A model generated the notes under the pieces. That model was given only the letters and a program-made list of their open reading frames with translations, searched no databases and was not told the origin of the DNA. Position numbers and translations under genes: made by a program. Shown here piece by piece: positions 22,480 through 34,979 of a stretch of 64,000 bases of DNA. Within the stretch, counting starts at the first letter, position 1; every line of letters starts with the position of its first letter. The stretch comes from Tamarix chinensis (lineage: Eukaryota > Streptophyta > Magnoliopsida > Caryophyllales > Tamaricaceae), in NCBI GenBank assembly GCA_030549775.1, contig CM060181.1, positions 1,116,001 through 1,180,000 of the forward strand. The letters run 5' to 3'.

Positions 22480-22990
22480 ACAAACCCTTGGATCTAGAGC
22501 TCTTCATGTCATATGACCACGAGCCAAGTTTGAGTCCCTCTCACAATTGAACACAAGCAATGACTCTGTTAGTATTCACACTGAATCATCCTGAATAACT
22601 ACTCCTTGCTCCAACCTAGCATCACAAAGCTAACTCTATAAGCCAAACAACATCATTAGCTCCAATCATAATCAAACATACAACCTCAGAACCTCTAAGG
22701 CACCACATTAATACACCGATGCATCTCTAATGATAAAGACCACAACTAAATTTACAATAACCAATCAACAAAACAATTGATAACCCATACTTCAACGATG
22801 TACGCACTAAGTACTTATGAATCCACTTCACACTTAGCCAGTGTGAGTCCACAGGAATCATCACACACTTACTTACAACACCCATAACATAAGAAAATCC
22901 AAGTCTAGTACTAACCATAATGTGCATCAACCATCCCAAAACTCTTAAGTATGTAAAAATAGTTACACAAACCACATCAAAAGCTTTTAG
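22480..22990 (-). pseudogene. Copia reverse transcriptase C-terminus and RNase H remnant
   Basis: The minus-strand frame 22975-22727 carries VVGWLMHIMVSTRLGFSYVM then GVVSKCV...HWLSVKWIHKYL. It matches the copia motif vGsLmYamv.TRPDi.yAvg.vSr...P...HW.avKwilRYL. Codons just before it (about 23030-22990) resemble the preceding F.M..akpv.tPL segment. From 22720 to 22480 the RNase H region is hard to read because of stops and shifts (LEQGVVIQDDS..., RGHMT). Only this tail of pol is left. Confidence 0.75.
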
Positions 22991-23299
22991 TTAGGGGACA
23001 TCCAAAGTTTTCAACTTGTTCATCTCAGAAATATCTTTCGGTATAATAATCATACGAAAGACACACCAAAAAGACAAAGCAGTGAAACATCACAAAACAA
23101 TGCTAAAGTCCTTTGAAAAAATAACATATCCTCAACAAGAACAATATACCACAAAGGTAGAAATATAATCATCAACCAACAATAGCCTCTAAATATGGCA
23201 TTGGCTCATGTACATCAATAATACTACCTGTTTTATACAAAGTATAAACAATTAACTCCTCAAAGCCATTATTAATAAGAGCCTTCACTTGTTACCCAA

Positions 23300-23640
23300 A
23301 ATTATTCTAGCTAGAAGAATATATACCATCTAAACCAACTATAATTAACCTCCACCTCGTCTGAAGCACCCAGTAGAAAATCCTACTACACTTCCTCATC
23401 AAGAAGGTATTCAAACTCACAAAAGAAACAAGTTTGGATATATATGGGTCACCCAACTCGAACCCCTCCTTTTCAATTAAGCCCATGATATTCTCCTGTC
23501 CCACCCTCATATACCCTGGACCAACAACATTTGAGCCAAACCTTCTCAATGTCGCCTCAACTACACCATTAATAATAGTACCAACAAGTACATATAATGT
23601 CTTGACCCACTTGCCTACAATCATCACTATAGCCCCCCTT
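23300..23640 (-). pseudogene. Copia pre-integrase (GAG_pre-integrs) remnant
   Basis: The minus-strand frame 23627-23307 (106 aa) reads KTLYVLVGTIINGVVEA, then GYMRVGQENIMGLIEKEGF, then C-x-R-I-F at the end. It aligns with the copia pre-integrase domain (LyvL.G....g.......W.H.RLGH.se.gm..L.k.gl). The HHCC zinc-binding residues are mostly replaced; RLGH has become RVGQ. The following integrase core is absent: only about 320 bp separate this domain from the RT tail, where roughly 2 kb would be expected. Confidence 0.6.
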
Positions 23641-23799
23641 TGATATCTAAGGAACTCAATAAAATTAAGATCTTGGTCATCTTAGAAACATAACAATCAT
23701 TAAATAGTATTTTGACCACACTATCATGCATCATCAGCTTCATAATCCCAATCTTAGTAAGTATGCATAAGGCATCATTGCCCAAGACAACAAGTCCAC

Positions 23800-24112
23800 C
23801 TCAAAATGTGTCATATGTATACACTGATTTTGTTGAGGCAAACCTGGTAAGTAAACCTAGAATATGGAATCCATCTATCACTTAATATTTTATGTCTATA
23901 TTTGGTTTTCATTGTGCCTCCACCACCTTCATCTTCATCTACGGTATCATCATCCTCTTCATCGGATGTATTAACATCTTTATTTTTAGATTTTCTATTA
24001 GTGTAGTTTCTAGATCTCTCTTTTCTCTCCTCTTTCTTTTTCATCCATGTTGATCTCTCTCTCTCTCTCTCTAATATGACATTTCTTACGACAACCATGG
24101 TAGATAATATTT
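23800..24112 (-). pseudogene. Copia zinc knuckle and protease remnant
   Basis: Near 24100-24050 one minus-strand frame reads YHGCRKKCHIRERERE, a zinc knuckle whose last part is overwritten by a (GA)n run. Near 23875-23815 another reads DRWIPYSRFTYQVCLNKISV, which aligns with the copia protease start D.WilDSG.s.HmcpN...f. The catalytic Asp is Tyr (GAT to TAT) and the following Gly is Arg. An acidic spacer (DEEDDDTVDEDEGGGG) lies between them. Confidence 0.65.
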
Positions 24113-24790
24113 TTAAATTAATTTAGTTTTATTTGATCTGAACTTCTTGTCACCAAGCCCACTTGCTACAATACCCTCATTATGCAAACCATCTGATGTC
24201 TCACTAGTTAATTGATTTTTAATCAATTTCCTTTGTAGTAGCGCATTCTTGATAATCTCAATAACCAATTCATCCTTACCATACAAAATAGTCTCACAAA
24301 AATGCTCATAATTAGAAGATAAAGAGCACACTAAATTAATAGCCAAATTCTCATCATCTAATTTGACATCTATATTTTGCAAATCCATAACAATAAAATC
24401 AAATTCATCAAAATGAGATTTCAAGAATTGTCCATTACTTAATTTCAGATCGTGTAATCGACTATTCAACTACAGAAGATTCATCACATATCTCATCATG
24501 TATAAAGACACTAGAATCGACCACAAGGCTTATGCAATTATCTCTTTTGTAACCTCTTATATGGCCTTGTTAGACCAACACAATTGTATAGTAGATAAGG
24601 CATTCAAATCAATCTAGTCAAATTTCTTCCTAGCCATCAATAAAAGCTCCTACGATTTCCCTGATAAAGCCCTCTTCAATCCATTTTGAACCAAGATTGC
24701 ATTCATCTTCAACTTCCATAAGCCAAAATTCATAGAACGATCATATTTCTCCATATAAAATCTTGTAAACGACATCCTATTGTAGTTCGC
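24113..24790 (-). pseudogene. Copia gag (UBN2-type) remnant
   Basis: The open frame 24469-24113 (118 aa) reads LHDLKLSNGQFLKSHFDEFD, then DLQNIDVKLDDENLAINLVC, then SLSSNYEHFCETILYGKDEL. This is the copia gag core (L..lkm.eg.s...Hi..f..l...L...g....de..a..LL.sLP.sy..f...l). Upstream, 24770-24470, the minus strand gives FGLWKLKMNAILVQNG and ALWSILVSLYM with stops, the N-terminal half of the same domain. The part at 24113-24469 is the best-kept coding sequence of this element. Confidence 0.82.
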
Positions 24791-24802
24791 ACAGGAATCC
24801 AA

Positions 24803-24814
24803 GCTCTAATACTA
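24803..24814 (-). promoter_or_regulatory. Copia primer-binding site (initiator tRNA-Met type)
   Basis: The minus strand reads TAGTATTAGAGC, two changes from the usual TGGTATCAGAGC. It lies three bases inside the LTR boundary, whose end on the plus strand is TGTTGGGG at 24818. Confidence 0.7.
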
Positions 24815-24817
24815 GTT

Positions 24818-25212
24818 TGTTGGGGATTAACCAATGCAAACATGCACGACTTAATATAATAGAAATATGAATTCTTAGATTTAATAGAGAAAAACAATCA
24901 AGAACTCAATTGAGAAACATGTTATCTTTATCATATGTAGAATACATGAGATTGTAAGGAGAAATCAACAATACTTACCAAAAGATCTCTCAAGAGCACA
25001 AGTTCTTTATCAAGAAACTATCTTTAGGTCTAGCTCACTTTAAATAAAGAGAACACAATAACCCTGATAATAACGTATGGATAACGGAATAACGAGTATC
25101 TATATATATAAAAGAATGACTTTGATACGACACAACATCATCGTCAACATGAGCGTAGTAATCACTACGAGGGACAGTTGTATAGCCATCGATACGTCCG
25201 TGGTGACCATCA
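24818..25212 (-). repeat. Copia 5' LTR, outer end probably truncated
   Basis: It starts at TGTTGGGG next to the primer site and is similar to 21948-22430 over most of its length. The outer part equivalent to the left LTR's last 100 bp is not recognised after about 25212. Confidence 0.65.
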
Positions 25213-26639
25213 CTAAGGAATCTTATTGATTCTTGAATTTAATTTTTCTTTTATATTTCTACAATGTTTAATGATATATCTATTTCCACTACCATAACAT
25301 AGTCGTATTTTTATGAAGTGTTTACCGAAACCATGTAAAACAATAATATTAAGATTCAAATATCACAGTCTGAGTTGAGCCTAACAAGGTAGAAAGCCTG
25401 GAACATGAATCCAAACAATCTTATCCAAAAAAAAAAAAGTATCATCCTTACTATTTGTAGACCAACGAGTGGAGTTTGGACTCTGGAGTCTTACAATTCA
25501 CTTGAACGAAAAGAAGAAATGCGCTTGTTAGTTACCAGTAGACAGATATCACATCACATGTGAGGGGACCATGTTAGGCCTAACCTTCGCACAAAAGATT
25601 TTCAAAAGGTAAAAATCGAATAGGCCGGTGATCGTTGAAATTCGGGCAGCAAGAACTTGAGTTGAATTCCATCCATTCCCTGCAGCTGTGCTTATCTATC
25701 TATCTTTAATTTCAATTCAGTTGTTGGCCGCAGCATCAGGATAGGTGCGCCTTTCTTTGATGATCGTGACAATTCAATTATTGGCTGCAGCCTTCCCTGC
25801 ATCTTTCTTTCTGACATCTCTATAGCTCATTAATCTGCTTGATGTGGGACACCCTTTCTTTGTTAAGCGATGATATTGATAACAGGATAGGTGCATGGAC
25901 TGAAGTGACACAAGTTGACTTGCGAAATGGGCACGTTTGGAATTAGCTGCCTCACGAAGCTAATGTTGGCGATCGTGTGATCATAGTTTTTGGAAATAAG
26001 ATTGGACCGACTAGATTAAATTGTAAACTACTAAGTTGAAGATCTCACCGATTGAATTTTATAACTGGATTATTTTTACAATTACTTCGGTTAAAATGGT
26101 TAAGAAATACCAATTATTTTCAACAAACTATCAATAATTAAAGACATGACGTGGACCAAAGATATCATGATAGATAAAGTGTTAATAATCTTAGAGTTTG
26201 AAATTGTCCTACTTCACTTAAATTCGGTGCTTTGTTTCTCTACAAAAGTCTTAGTATAAATGCATGCAATTGAATAGAACTTTTTTCATTAGTGCATCGA
26301 GCAACTATACATATAATTACTGAGGATCATGCTCATGGTCCATAGGTGAAGAGTTCAACTCCCACGCAACAAACCCAAACTCAAATTCCATTCAAAACAT
26401 ATATAATTATCTTTAACTGAAGTAATTAAAAAAAATTTATTCAAAAATAATTATAAATTTTTTTTCTATTAATAGACACTCTTATTGATATGCTTTTGAT
26501 GTAAAAATATTATGATGTAATATATTATCTTGTTAAAATAATTTTTTTTGGCAAAATCGTACTAAAATTTTAATATAAAATAATATTTCTATAAACTTTC
26601 AATTTTGATGTAAGACAAACATTACATTATTGTTTAAAA
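25213..26639. other. Intergenic, no gene recognised
   Basis: Positions 25490-25960 are less AT-rich and look single-copy, with no convincing open frame. Around 26330-26385 a sequence resembling a tRNA B box (AGTTCAACTCC) occurs without a matching A box. Confidence 0.4.
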
Positions 26640-26850
26640 AAATGGTCCCACTATTATTAAAACTCATCACAAAGTTGTTGAAAAAAAATCTTCAATACTT
26701 ATTTAAAAATCAATATAAATGATAGTAAAATATCACTACAACAATTGTCGAAAAATAATCACACAATTTTTTTAAAAAAATTGTAACATTTTTGTTGCAA
26801 AATTAGTGCAATAGTGGTGAAAATGTAAAGCATATTGATTGTTGAAACAA
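26640..26850 (-). repeat. Short-unit repeat family, copy in inverted orientation
   Basis: Units such as AAAGTTGTTGAAAAAAAATC, CACTACAACAATTGTCGAAA and AATTAGTGCAATAGTGGTGA are reverse complements of the TTTCACCATT..TTGTACTAA unit. Confidence 0.5.
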
Positions 26851-28090
26851 ATATCAAATACCTATTAAAAAAGCAAGGGATATGGCACAAATGATCATGT
26901 ATTTTAATGAAATACACAATATACCCCCACTCTAATTTACACTATACCAAATAATATTTTATTTTGATTTTAACACAAATCATACCTTTCTATTACATTT
27001 TCTACTAATTTTGATAATGTGGTAGATAAATTAGTAAAATTTAAATAATATTTTAATATGAAGTGATCAAACTGCCCCTATTTCTATAACTTCCCACCTG
27101 TCTTCTTCAACCTTTCATCAACTTAGTCATCTTTAGCTCAACTCATTATTCACACAATTACATGTTCAAGTTATATAATTATCCACTCAATTCATCTATA
27201 CGACCACAACTTCAAACTCCAAATTTGTCTTAACATTGCGTCATTTTTCTCTCTCTCCTTCAAAAATATGCCCTTCCCTCCTCCCCAAATTAAATCCAAA
27301 AACATCATAGGGTGGGTGAAATCATGGAAATACAAGTCCAATGCCTTTGACGATGTCTACCATATAAATCCCAAAAACTTTTTACCTACTTCTTTGAGTC
27401 ATAGAACATCTACTCAAAACCTCAAGATGTAATTGATACCAACTACCACTAAACACCAAAAGTCTATACATCCCCCAAAAAAATCTCACTCCTTTGAACT
27501 ACCAGCACCCTCCCACCGGCATAAGCGCCACTCCCACTCTAAGCCTCATCCGTCTACATATTCAAATTCTTTGAATGATTAAAGCGAGATCTAACTTCTT
27601 CCTTCATTAATTTTTGTATTAACTACATTGATGTTGCTGATATTCTTAGGCGCAGTGGTCGTTGACTAGATGAGGAGGAAGAAGAGGTGGGAGTTGGAGG
27701 AGAAGTTGGGTTGAGATTAAAGGGCACAGGGGTTTAAGTCAATATACACTTCCCTAGGTTATAATACCCTCATTTTCACTCTTAATTTTTTATTTATTTA
27801 AAACAATACATAATGCTGAAGCAAACACAAGAATAGGTAGTGCTACCGCCACACTTAAGATAAGACGAGTGTCCATCATTTATCATATGCTTGGTGAAAG
27901 GCTAAAAATTTGTCCAACAAACCCTAAAACAACATCCAAAACAAATCACTAAATTCAAAGCATCACTGATATAATCAACCAAAAAAACTTGTAAAATCAT
28001 CATTGATAAATTACCAGAAAACCTGTGTTTCAAAATCTTAATCAAACAATAAAAATACAAATGGACATTTATAACACTATAAAGATTTGT
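26851..28090. other. AT-rich intergenic, no gene recognised
   Basis: No coding frame or transposon end was recognised. A C-rich patch at 27060-27560 contains many CCTCC words but no long frame. Confidence 0.4.
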
Positions 28091-30830
28091 AATACAACTT
28101 CTTGAAATTATAAAATATCTAAAATAATTATAAAATTTCTAGGGGGACAAACTTCGAGGAGCTCTAACTCTTATCCCATGTCAAAGTCACATTAGAACTC
28201 AAACCAAAGTACCTGCATATAGACATCTAAATAAGCATAGTATCAGTACGACGACATACTAAGTAAGTAACTCAACTCATTGCAATAGCATACGCATGTA
28301 GATTCACATACTTTGCATAACTGATAAAGCATTAATGGCATGCTCTCATATAAGATCATGGAAAATTGAAGAAAAAATTATGAAGAATATCAATAATAAT
28401 AGAATATTTCCCAAGATCAATGCGTATCCCTTAGAAATACATACAATCTTAATTAAGCATGAATTTACAGAAGAACATGTTGGTATAGTAGAAATATGTC
28501 ATCATGCGAGAAAGTCATGGAAGATAAATAAATTCATAAATCACAGTTGAATTTGCACTACACACACATGAAATCTCATGGCATGACATACCTAGTGAAT
28601 CATGGATAACAAAAGGATTTACACAAGAACATGATATGCCATAATAATAGAAGAACCAACTATAGTAGAAGATCATGGAACATTCACTTACACATAACTA
28701 TTCACTTTATTTATTTCCATTCACATCATTCACTTATTGACATATAATTAGTCCAATATAGTTCACATAACCACTTATTGATCAATTACACAAAAAGATA
28801 TTACATCACACATTTTGATTCACATTATTACCCATTTCCTTGTATATTATAGCATCATTTACTTGTTTCACTTATTCTACCTATTTTATTTATCAATTTC
28901 CATTACATAGTATTCCTTACATCCAAAACATAATATTATCCATATCCAAAATATAATATTATTCACAGATAAGGCACGGTTGCCAAAGAGCACACATGAA
29001 CACATCACCTATAACGTTACGGCTATAGCAAGCACTATAAGCTATAACTTTGTGGCTATGGTCATCACAACTACTCAAAACACCCTAACATTTAAGTATC
29101 AATACTCTTGGGGTCTTATTGTCTCACTATCGACGTAGCACATATGAAATCACAAGAAAGGCGTGCACCACACAACTTTACTTCAGAGACCATCTCGAGG
29201 ATATTTGAGGTGGGCTATATACAACCACCAACTAAGGCCATTATGGTGATCCATAACACAATTCCTATAATTATTTCCTTTTACTTATCATTTGAAGTAT
29301 AAGTCACTTATGCCCATGGCAACATATTCTATTAAACATAACTCGTCATTTATGTTCTTGGCAAAATTAGACATATTTTAACAATGATGAAATCAACAAC
29401 TTTGTATTCACATTAACAAACATGATGCTAAAATGATATATCACAGTACACTCAAGCATTCACTCTCTTGTTTACATATCACAACTTCTTCAAGGTATAT
29501 ATAACTTATGAACTACAATTATGAAGAATGATGTTTCACATCTATGAAGAACTACACAATATCCCATCACAAGGTGGCCAAGACACATAAACATGGCCAT
29601 ACTTCCTCATTTGATATACAATTTTATATAATATCACATGCTTTCTCAACAAAATCTAGCACGCTCCTAGCATAACCAAGATATAGAACAACACACATCA
29701 ACACATAAGAGTCTATTAACTATGAGTTTATGAAATTTACCTAGCTTCCAAACGATTCTAGCATAAGAAGAAGGAAAACCCTAGCTTCGAGATCCAATAG
29801 AACATCTTCCTAGATCACCTTTAAAATTCGTATGACTAAGTTGGGAAAACTAATCAAAGCATAGAATAATAGGAAACAAGTAAATTTTTATCAAAATCAC
29901 TTAAACAATTAGGGTTAACAACCCAAAATATCAAAGTAATTAATTTAAGAGAATTTATCCTAAACGATAAGTTATAATCACAAATTAATAAAAATTTAAA
30001 TCAAAATGAATAATAAAATAAATAGAAAAGCTCTAAAGTAATTTCAGAAGATCAATTTCAATAATTAGGATTTTTAATAGTTCAAATCAACTAACCTAAA
30101 TTAAAGGTGTTTGAATGCAATTAATGTCATTTCAAACAATTAAATAAAAATTATTTTTAGAAGAAACGACTCTATAAATAACAATTTCATAATTTCATAT
30201 TTAAAGTTAGGATTTTAGGCCAAAAATATACAATTTAATCAAATTTTATTAGTTTATTTAAATTGAATGTTTGGAAGTATAATTTGACATATTATAACAA
30301 ATTATATAATCGATTAATTAAAAAGAAATAAAGAAAAGACTTAATTTAATAAAATTTAGCTCCGATATTTAAATTGACAGCTTAGAAAAGAAGTAAAACA
30401 TATTCTAATATAAATTGTATAATTAATTGAATAAATTAACTCATAGATTGATCTAATTTATATGTATAAGAATTTTGACATAAAAATTATTTCTGATTGG
30501 TTTAATACAAAGTTTTCATATTTGATTGTTTCACAATACAATTAAATATATTCCTAAGCATTTTGCATAAACAATGACAAAATCATTCAAGATTGAACAA
30601 AATCAACCAAAAGAATCACATCTCCTCAAATCAACCAAAGTAGCAACCACGAATCCATCCAAATCAATCGTACAATAAATACACAATCCAACAATTAATG
30701 TAGCTTAACCAAAGCTAATTCATAAAAATTTAACCAAAATAAAAGTTACGATTGAATTTGTAAAAAATATACAAACAGAAATCAGCCAAAACATAGCATG
30801 TAAATGGCGGTGGCGCTTGGTCCGTGTTGG
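28090..30830 (-). repeat. Possible diverged LTR-like block, non-coding
   Basis: On the minus strand this block has an order reminiscent of the long LTRs at 34.7-43.3 kb: a repeated ATAGC-TATAGTGC segment near 28990-29060, and ATCATGG / CATG-rich stretches near 28300-28700. The whole contains no coding frame above 71 aa. Sequence identity to the other LTRs is not evident by eye, and no termini were found. Confidence 0.22.
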
Positions 30831-31240
30831 CTATTCATAAGCATCATGTGAACCCTTCAACAGATTCGGTTGGTTCATCATTCACAGAGTTCTGTAGCGA
30901 TCTGCTGCCCATAGCAAAGGCCGTTGATATCCGGAATCAGTGTTCTTGTAGGGGAATTATGCAGATCGCGTTGACATTCCTGCAAGGTGAGATGAAGGGC
31001 TAATTTTGCAGCATTTAACGAAAGCATGGAACGGTTCATTTCCGACTGGATTCATGAGCTGTATCTCATTTTTCTTTTGCTCACAATGGCTATTGCTCTA
31101 ACGCTTTCTTCATCTGTTCACTGAGCCTTTGTTGGGAAGAGATGGGGGAAGAAAACGAGAGGATGAGGAAGCTACAATAAATCTATAGACACAATCCACT
31201 AACATCACAGCACAGAGCACTAGTGCACTACTCCCGCTGG
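30831..31240. other. GC-richer island, unassigned
   Basis: This stretch is markedly less AT-rich than both flanks, where A+T is very high, which could mean exon or UTR sequence or an insert. The best frame is on the minus strand (about 31040-30880, 54 aa: starting MNRSMLSLNAAKLALHLTLQ and ending at a TGA). I do not recognise it. No splice sites could be tied to other coding pieces. Confidence 0.25.
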
Positions 31241-32679
31241 TGACAGCCGACAGGATAAGCCTTCATAAATGTAAATAGGTGATACTATCAGAAGTGCATC
31301 AATCTACTACACAGCAAGCAACACGTATAACGTTCCTCCATGTTCATCACAGTGAAGTTGGGCACGCTGACCTATGAGGTCATGTTACGCTTTGAACTAG
31401 AAACAAAATTTATCCAACTTCACAATCAACCTCATTTCAGAGGGAAAAAAAATAATAAAGGGTGATTTTATCTAAAACATATTTAATAAAATTTGTTGGA
31501 TAATAACTTATAATTTTATAAATGTCTAAGTGGTTAATAATAATTTAATATATTTTTAAAAATATCATCCGTGAATTAAAATAAATAAAACAGAAGAAAA
31601 TTATTTTGAAAAAAATAAGTTATAATTAAGATGTAAAAGTCTTTTTAATTAAAAAAAATTCAACGATTTTAAAAACCACATAAAAATAAATAATTTCAAA
31701 GATAAAAATAATTTTTACAGATAAAAATTATTCAAATAATTTTACCACTTTAAAAAAATTATAATTTACAATAATTTATTTTTTATTAACAATTTATAAT
31801 TTTAAAATAGAGTCATAATTACACGACCAAGTTATATACTCATAAATACATTTAAAATACTAAAATCAAGACACGTTACAAAAATAAAAATATATTTTAA
31901 ATGGAAATCGAATTTAATAAAATTATAGTTGTGAATGAATTTTTCTATAATTATCCATAATGAAAAACGATTAAGTAAATTTTAATATAAATTATAAAAC
32001 ACCAATAATACTATAAAACAAATCAAAAATCTACAAACACTTGTGAAAATATAGATTTAAATAACATAAATCAATTAAAATCAAATTAAATGTTAAAATT
32101 CATAAATTGACACTGATATTTTATAAAAATATAATTTTCCAAAATCATGGTGTTATTTGGTGCTCACAGGGTGTGTTAGATTGTGATAGAAAAAGAGAGA
32201 GATAAAAGTAAAAAAAAAAAAAGGGGCAGTCCTCATTATTTAGTATTTTTTCCAAATTAATTTGATTTTTGTTAAAAATGTGTAAGTGAGTAGATTTGAT
32301 GAAAAAAAAATTGAGACATAAGAAGATGATTACATAGGAGGAAGAAAATGAATTCGTTTAAGTGTTTTTTTAAAAAAAATTAAGTTAGAGCAATTAGGTA
32401 AGGATAAGATAAGAATTTACAAACAAAAAAAGGTTAATGTCATTAGTAATAAGATAGAATGATATGTTACGATAAATATATGATAGAACTGGTTTTATAT
32501 AGGAGATATGTGCAATATGCTAACATTAGTATGATGCTAGCATTTTTATAAAAAATAAAATATTTTTATTAGGATTATTAGAAAAATAAAAATATATATA
32601 CTATAATGTTTCTGAGATATTTTTCTATAAATTAATATCAATATTGATATACTTTTAATTTAAAAATTAATTTGTATAT
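31241..32679. other. Very AT-rich intergenic, nothing recognised
   Basis: Long runs of A and T with no coding frame. A short (CA)n/(CG)-type patch lies at 32740-32770, just inside the next repeat. Confidence 0.5.
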
Positions 32680-32934
32680 ATATTTCACCATTGTTGTTTT
32701 AATCTTTCAACACTCTAGTTTTAATAAATATTTCACCACACACACACGCATGCGCGCACACACACACACAAGTATCTTGTACCACTATAAAACTCATCTT
32801 TTCCATCATTGATCTAATTTTTTTCATCAATAAGTTGATCTCTCACCATTATTCTACTTAAAAGTAATCTTTTATCACTAATATACTAACATTTTACTAC
32901 TAGTGCACTAATTTTCCACCAGCAAATTATTATT
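32680..32934 (+). repeat. Short-unit repeat family, left arm of the LTR target
   Basis: Units such as ATTTCACCATTGTTGTTTTA, TCTCACCATTATTCTACTTA and ATCTTTTATCACTAATATAC run up to the retrotransposon boundary at 32935. They resume on the other side at 43357 (TTCACCACTATTACTATTAT), so the LTR element inserted into one such repeat. An A-C-rich microsatellite (CACACACACGCATGCGCGCA) interrupts at about 32740-32770. Confidence 0.65.
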
Positions 32935-34240
32935 TGTAACACCCCCAAAATTCACTACTGAAAAATTTCTTTTAATTAAAAGAAAATTAGCAGAAGTAAA
33001 TTAATAAACCGTAAATTCTAGGGATATTACCGCCATACTTAGTACCGGACCGGTTCACTCCTACCGTTCCAGTACCAAGTGCTAAGGCTAAAAGAGTAAA
33101 ACACAATTTATGAGAAATTCAAACATATTTAAATCAGAGTAGTGCAAGTAAACATTTTACAAGAATATAATCCACCAATGGTAGTTCAAGACAACAAATA
33201 CATAGAAACTATGGATTTAAAGGAGATGGAGTAAAACCCTAAAAGTTCCGGATAGTTCCTTACGCTCTTTTCCGATGGCCCACTTGAGTAACACCGAATA
33301 CGACTTGTAAGGGGTACTGCCCATTGAATAGGTAGGGGCCCCACGAATGGAACCCTTCAGTACTACCGTACTGAGTAACCCTTTAAAAACACACTTAAAA
33401 GTAGACACGCAATGTAACACATGTTATACTAGTATGTCCATACATAACAACAGGCGTAAACATAATATTCAGATCCTTACATTCACATATTCAACAAATC
33501 AATCAGATATTAATGGTGTACACACAACATTCACTTTCGTACATTCGCATACTTAACAAGTCAACCAAATATTAATAGGCCATACTGAATAATCGATACT
33601 TTTAGGGCCTTAAGGCCATCAATTTATCATTAATCAATCATCTCAGATTATAATCTCCATGAGAGTGCGGGAACCCCACTATTATAGCCGCTGGATCGGT
33701 CACTTATAGGACAGAACGCACCTAACCACTACTATATGCCGGTGGATCGGTCTCCAAGGCAAAACGCGCCTAGCCACTATTATGCCAGTTGATCGGTCTG
33801 GCCCCGACTCTCATGGTGTTCCACTGTAAGTACTTAGTGTCTTTTACTCGTCTTAACAAATTAGGGTTTGGTTTATTGAGCTCGGGATCACCCACTATTA
33901 TTGCTAGTGGGTCGGTCACTTGCGGAACGATATCCACACCACTATTATTCGTCGGTGGATCGGTCACTTATAGGGTAGAACGCACCTAACCACTATTCCT
34001 AATAGGTGGATCGGCTCCAGGGCAAAATGCTCCTGGCCATTATTATGCCGGTGGATCGGTCTGGCCCCGACTCTCATGGTGTTCCACTATAAGTACTTAG
34101 TGTCTTTTACTCATCTTAATAAATTAGGGTTTGGTTTATTGAGCTCGGGATCCCCCACTATTACTGCCGGTGGGCCAGTCACTTGCGGGACAATGTCCAC
34201 ACCACTATTATTTGCCGATGGATCGGTCACTATTATAGCA
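32935..34240 (-). repeat. Inverted LTR 3'-end segment at the element's left end
   Basis: Read on the minus strand it matches the last kilobase of the long LTR (about 38795-39777). Examples are the 'ggggcccctgcctatt' region (33325-33350 versus 39375-39400), the 'agcacttggtactgga' region (33065-33085 versus 39615-39640), and the first 92 bp, which match the LTR end at about nine of ten positions. It contains a 263-bp tandem duplication (blocks starting 33795 and 34058). An ordinary 5' LTR would be in plus orientation and end in GTGTTACA before the primer site; that is absent. Confidence 0.75.
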
Positions 34241-34278
34241 CCTTCCCTAACACGTTTCTTTTTTACAACTAACTCAAA

Positions 34279-34676
34279 ATGGATCAAGACGAGCGGATTA
34301 ACAATCTAGAGTGGGCGTTCGAAGTGCTCATGGAACTAGCTCAACGTTCCCTGATACCGCAACCCTAAACCGCTTTGCCTCCGACGAATATTGGAGAGGA
34401 TTGGTTTGATACAGTTTCGCGTCATCAACCCCCGATCTACGATGGAAAAGAAGACTCGATGGTCTTAGAAAGTTGGATTCGAGTTCTTGATAGGACGTTC
34501 AAGGCACTCAACTGCCCTGGGGAGCGAAGGGTGAACATCACGGCGTACTTCCTTCAAGGACCAGCTGACACTTGGTGGGAAGATCTTCGAACCCAAGGAG
34601 GACGACCAGTATCTTGGGAAGACTTCAAGACTGCCATTCGTACGCGTTTCTACACAGAAAGTCTCAAGAGCGCCAG
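34279..34676 (+). pseudogene. Ty3-type gag, 5' part
   Basis: An ATG at 34279 opens MDQDERINNLEWAFEVLMEL, and an in-frame TAA stands at 34366-34368. The frame then continues as PPTNIGEDWFDTVSRHQPPI, YDGKEDSMVLESWI, ITAYFLQGPADTWWEDL and PVSWEDFKTAIRTRFY. This matches the Retrotrans_gag family (P..y.G..d....w...l...f ... A...L.g.A..WW......W..F...f...f). The frame is interrupted at 34676 by the nested LTR and resumes after it at 39778-39783 in the same phase. The gag would form the particle core. Confidence 0.85.
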
Positions 34677-34979
34677 TGTAATCCCCCGAACTTTTAAAAG
34701 CCTATATTTTAATAAATAAATTTTATTTGGGATAAATTAGCCTTTAAATCTATTTATTTTAATTATTTTATGAATTTTTAGGTAAATAAAATTGGGTATA
34801 AATATTTAATAAATATTTTGTTATTTTTTTATACTCTTATTATTTAAATAAATTTTCAAACCCTTATTTTACTAAAATTATCCTTTTTAACCCATATATT
34901 TTAATTGTCTTAACTTAAATTATTAAATCAATTTATTACCCAAAATTATTCTATTTTATTATTTTATTAATTAAATTAT

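Larger units (their letters stand above)
21948..25212 (-). mobile_element. Internally deleted Ty1/copia LTR retrotransposon
   Basis: The element reads on the minus strand: 5' LTR at right (24818-about 25212), primer-binding site (24803-24814), gag, zinc knuckle, protease, pre-integrase, a large gap, the end of RT, RNase H, polypurine tract (22431-22445) and 3' LTR (21948-22430). The two LTRs share long blocks, for example CAAGAACTCAATTGAG / TAAGAACTCAATTAGG, then (CT)n or AGCTC..., then AATAACGAGTATC / AATAGTGAGTATA, and AAAATGACTTTGA. Most of integrase and reverse transcriptase is missing. No clear target duplication was found. Confidence 0.82.

Noticed and set aside
26325..26390. tRNA gene or SINE head (AGTTCAACTCC B-box-like)
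   Set aside because: No cloverleaf, no convincing A box and no poly(A) or target duplication.
28335..29302. Short plus-strand frames of 71 and 64 aa
   Set aside because: No domain, no splice structure and AT-rich composition; more likely non-coding repeat DNA.
33789..34309. Two similar 66- and 77-aa frames that look like paralogues
   Set aside because: They are the two copies of a 263-bp duplication inside an inverted LTR segment.
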